Assembly (NCBI RefSeq): GCF_030160655.1 | Contig: NZ_BSOT01000005.1 | Span: 1,383,546 to 1,447,545, forward strand | Reading direction: 5' to 3' | Source: Agaribacter marinus | GTDB lineage: Bacteria; Pseudomonadota; Gammaproteobacteria; Enterobacterales; Alteromonadaceae | Length of the DNA: 64,000 nucleotides | Shown: positions 63,588 through 64,000 of the stretch, in pieces | Numbering within the stretch: position 1 is the first letter of the stretch | How the letters are laid out: each line of letters opens with the position of its first letter | Notes under the pieces: model-generated | What the model was told of the DNA's origin: nothing | The model's database searches: none | The model's input: only the letters and a program-made list of their open reading frames with translations | Position numbers and translations under genes: made by a program

Positions 63588-64000
63588 CTAATGATGTGGC
63601 AAGCTATCTATCAATGACTCTTTATGCATTTTAGCTTTGGCTTCTAACCGAGAGCTAAAGAAAAGTCCTGATAGCGCGGCCACCATCCCAGCCATTGTAG
63701 GAATAGTTGCCATTGATATACCTGCGGCCATCAATCTTGCGTTACCCGTACCTTGCGTAGACATTGTTTCGAATACGTTAATCATACCGGTCACTGTACC
63801 TAATAAACCTATTAGAGGGCACATTGCAACTAAAGTTCTAATAATCAACAAGCGCGCTTGTAAATTGTCAGATGCTCGTGAAATCCATGCGTCGCGAATT
63901 CGATGCGCATACCATGATGTTGTATCTTTTCTGGCATCCCAGTCCGCAATAATTTGCTTGCGCACTTTTGGGAAGACAGCAGAAAGATACCAATAACGCT
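63588..64000 (-). CDS. exbB: ExbB/TolQ-type proton channel, C-terminal part (partial)
   Basis: The last ~137 codons of a MotA/TolQ/ExbB channel protein; the frame continues past the right edge, so the apparent GTG near 63965 is internal. The two C-terminal helices are visible in ALLIRTLV-like and MCPLIGLLGTVTGMINVFE segments, with GNARLMAAGISMATIPTMAG typical of ExbB2. In this operon type another MotA/TolQ/ExbB gene is expected further upstream. Confidence 0.92.
   Translation of the reverse strand, partial: RYWYLSAVFPKVRKQIIADWDARKDTTSWYAHRIRDAWISRASDNLQARLLIIRTLVAMCPLIGLLGTVTGMINVFETMSTQGTGNARLMAAGISMATIPTMAGMVAALSGLFFSSRLEAKAKMHKESLIDSLPHH

Noticed and set aside
1-64000. CRISPR array, rRNA operon, prophage or integron
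   Set aside because: I saw no regularly spaced direct repeats, no rRNA sequence, no phage structural genes and no integron integrase or attC-like cluster.

Overview
The window reads as chromosomal DNA of a marine gammaproteobacterium, most likely order Alteromonadales (Glaciecola/Paraglaciecola/Alteromonas type). The call rests on protein content and gene order, not on a database search: low-to-moderate GC, prmB-aroC, prfB upstream of lysS, recN-bamE next to nadK, holD-rimI, a TonB2-type energising cluster with a TPR protein, and a TonB-receptor / tryptophan-halogenase-like / SapC set. Almost all of the sequence is coding.

Layout. 1-2.5 kb: tail of an acyl-CoA catabolic operon (CoA-transferase, enoyl-CoA hydratase, aldehyde dehydrogenase). 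2.6-6.8 kb: the heat-shock operon grpE-dnaK-dnaJ, with two sigma32-type promoters. 6.9-16.2 kb: a diguanylate cyclase, nadK, an SOS-controlled recN, bamE, then prmB-aroC-MFS-TolB-like on the minus strand, and smrB. 16.2-22 kb: a tiny membrane protein behind a predicted FNR-type promoter, then TonB receptor, halogenase-like flavoprotein and SapC. 22-35.9 kb: housekeeping genes (lytic transglycosylase lipoprotein, gshA, Hpt, RluA-like synthase, PanE-like reductase, SSS symporter, lysS, prfB with its programmed +1 frameshift, DMT exporter, argS, prfC). A 116-bp nested inverted repeat sits between lysS and prfB.

36-40.2 kb is an accessory patch: a mobile mystery protein A/B pair (HTH regulator plus Fic protein), the C-terminal remnant of an ArdA antirestriction gene, and an IS3-family element split by an IS30-family element. 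Both transposases carry visible inactivating changes. 40.2-52.9 kb is one minus-strand surface-glycan locus: a glycosyltransferase, a PglC/D/E/F-like set for UDP-diacetylbacillosamine synthesis and lipid loading, a Wzx flippase, two more glycosyltransferases, a Wzy polymerase and a Wzc-type tyrosine kinase. A JUMPstart/ops element lies at its head but points the other way, toward a small DMT-type gene.

53.6-64 kb: rimI-holD, tRNA-Trp, a TPP-riboswitch-controlled thiamine uptake operon (TonB receptor, YkoF-like binding protein, PnuT permease, thiamine-kinase-like protein), an acyl-CoA thioesterase, tmcA, and the start of a TonB2-type cluster (ExbB-ExbD-TonB-TPR). That last cluster could energise both TonB-dependent receptors in the window.
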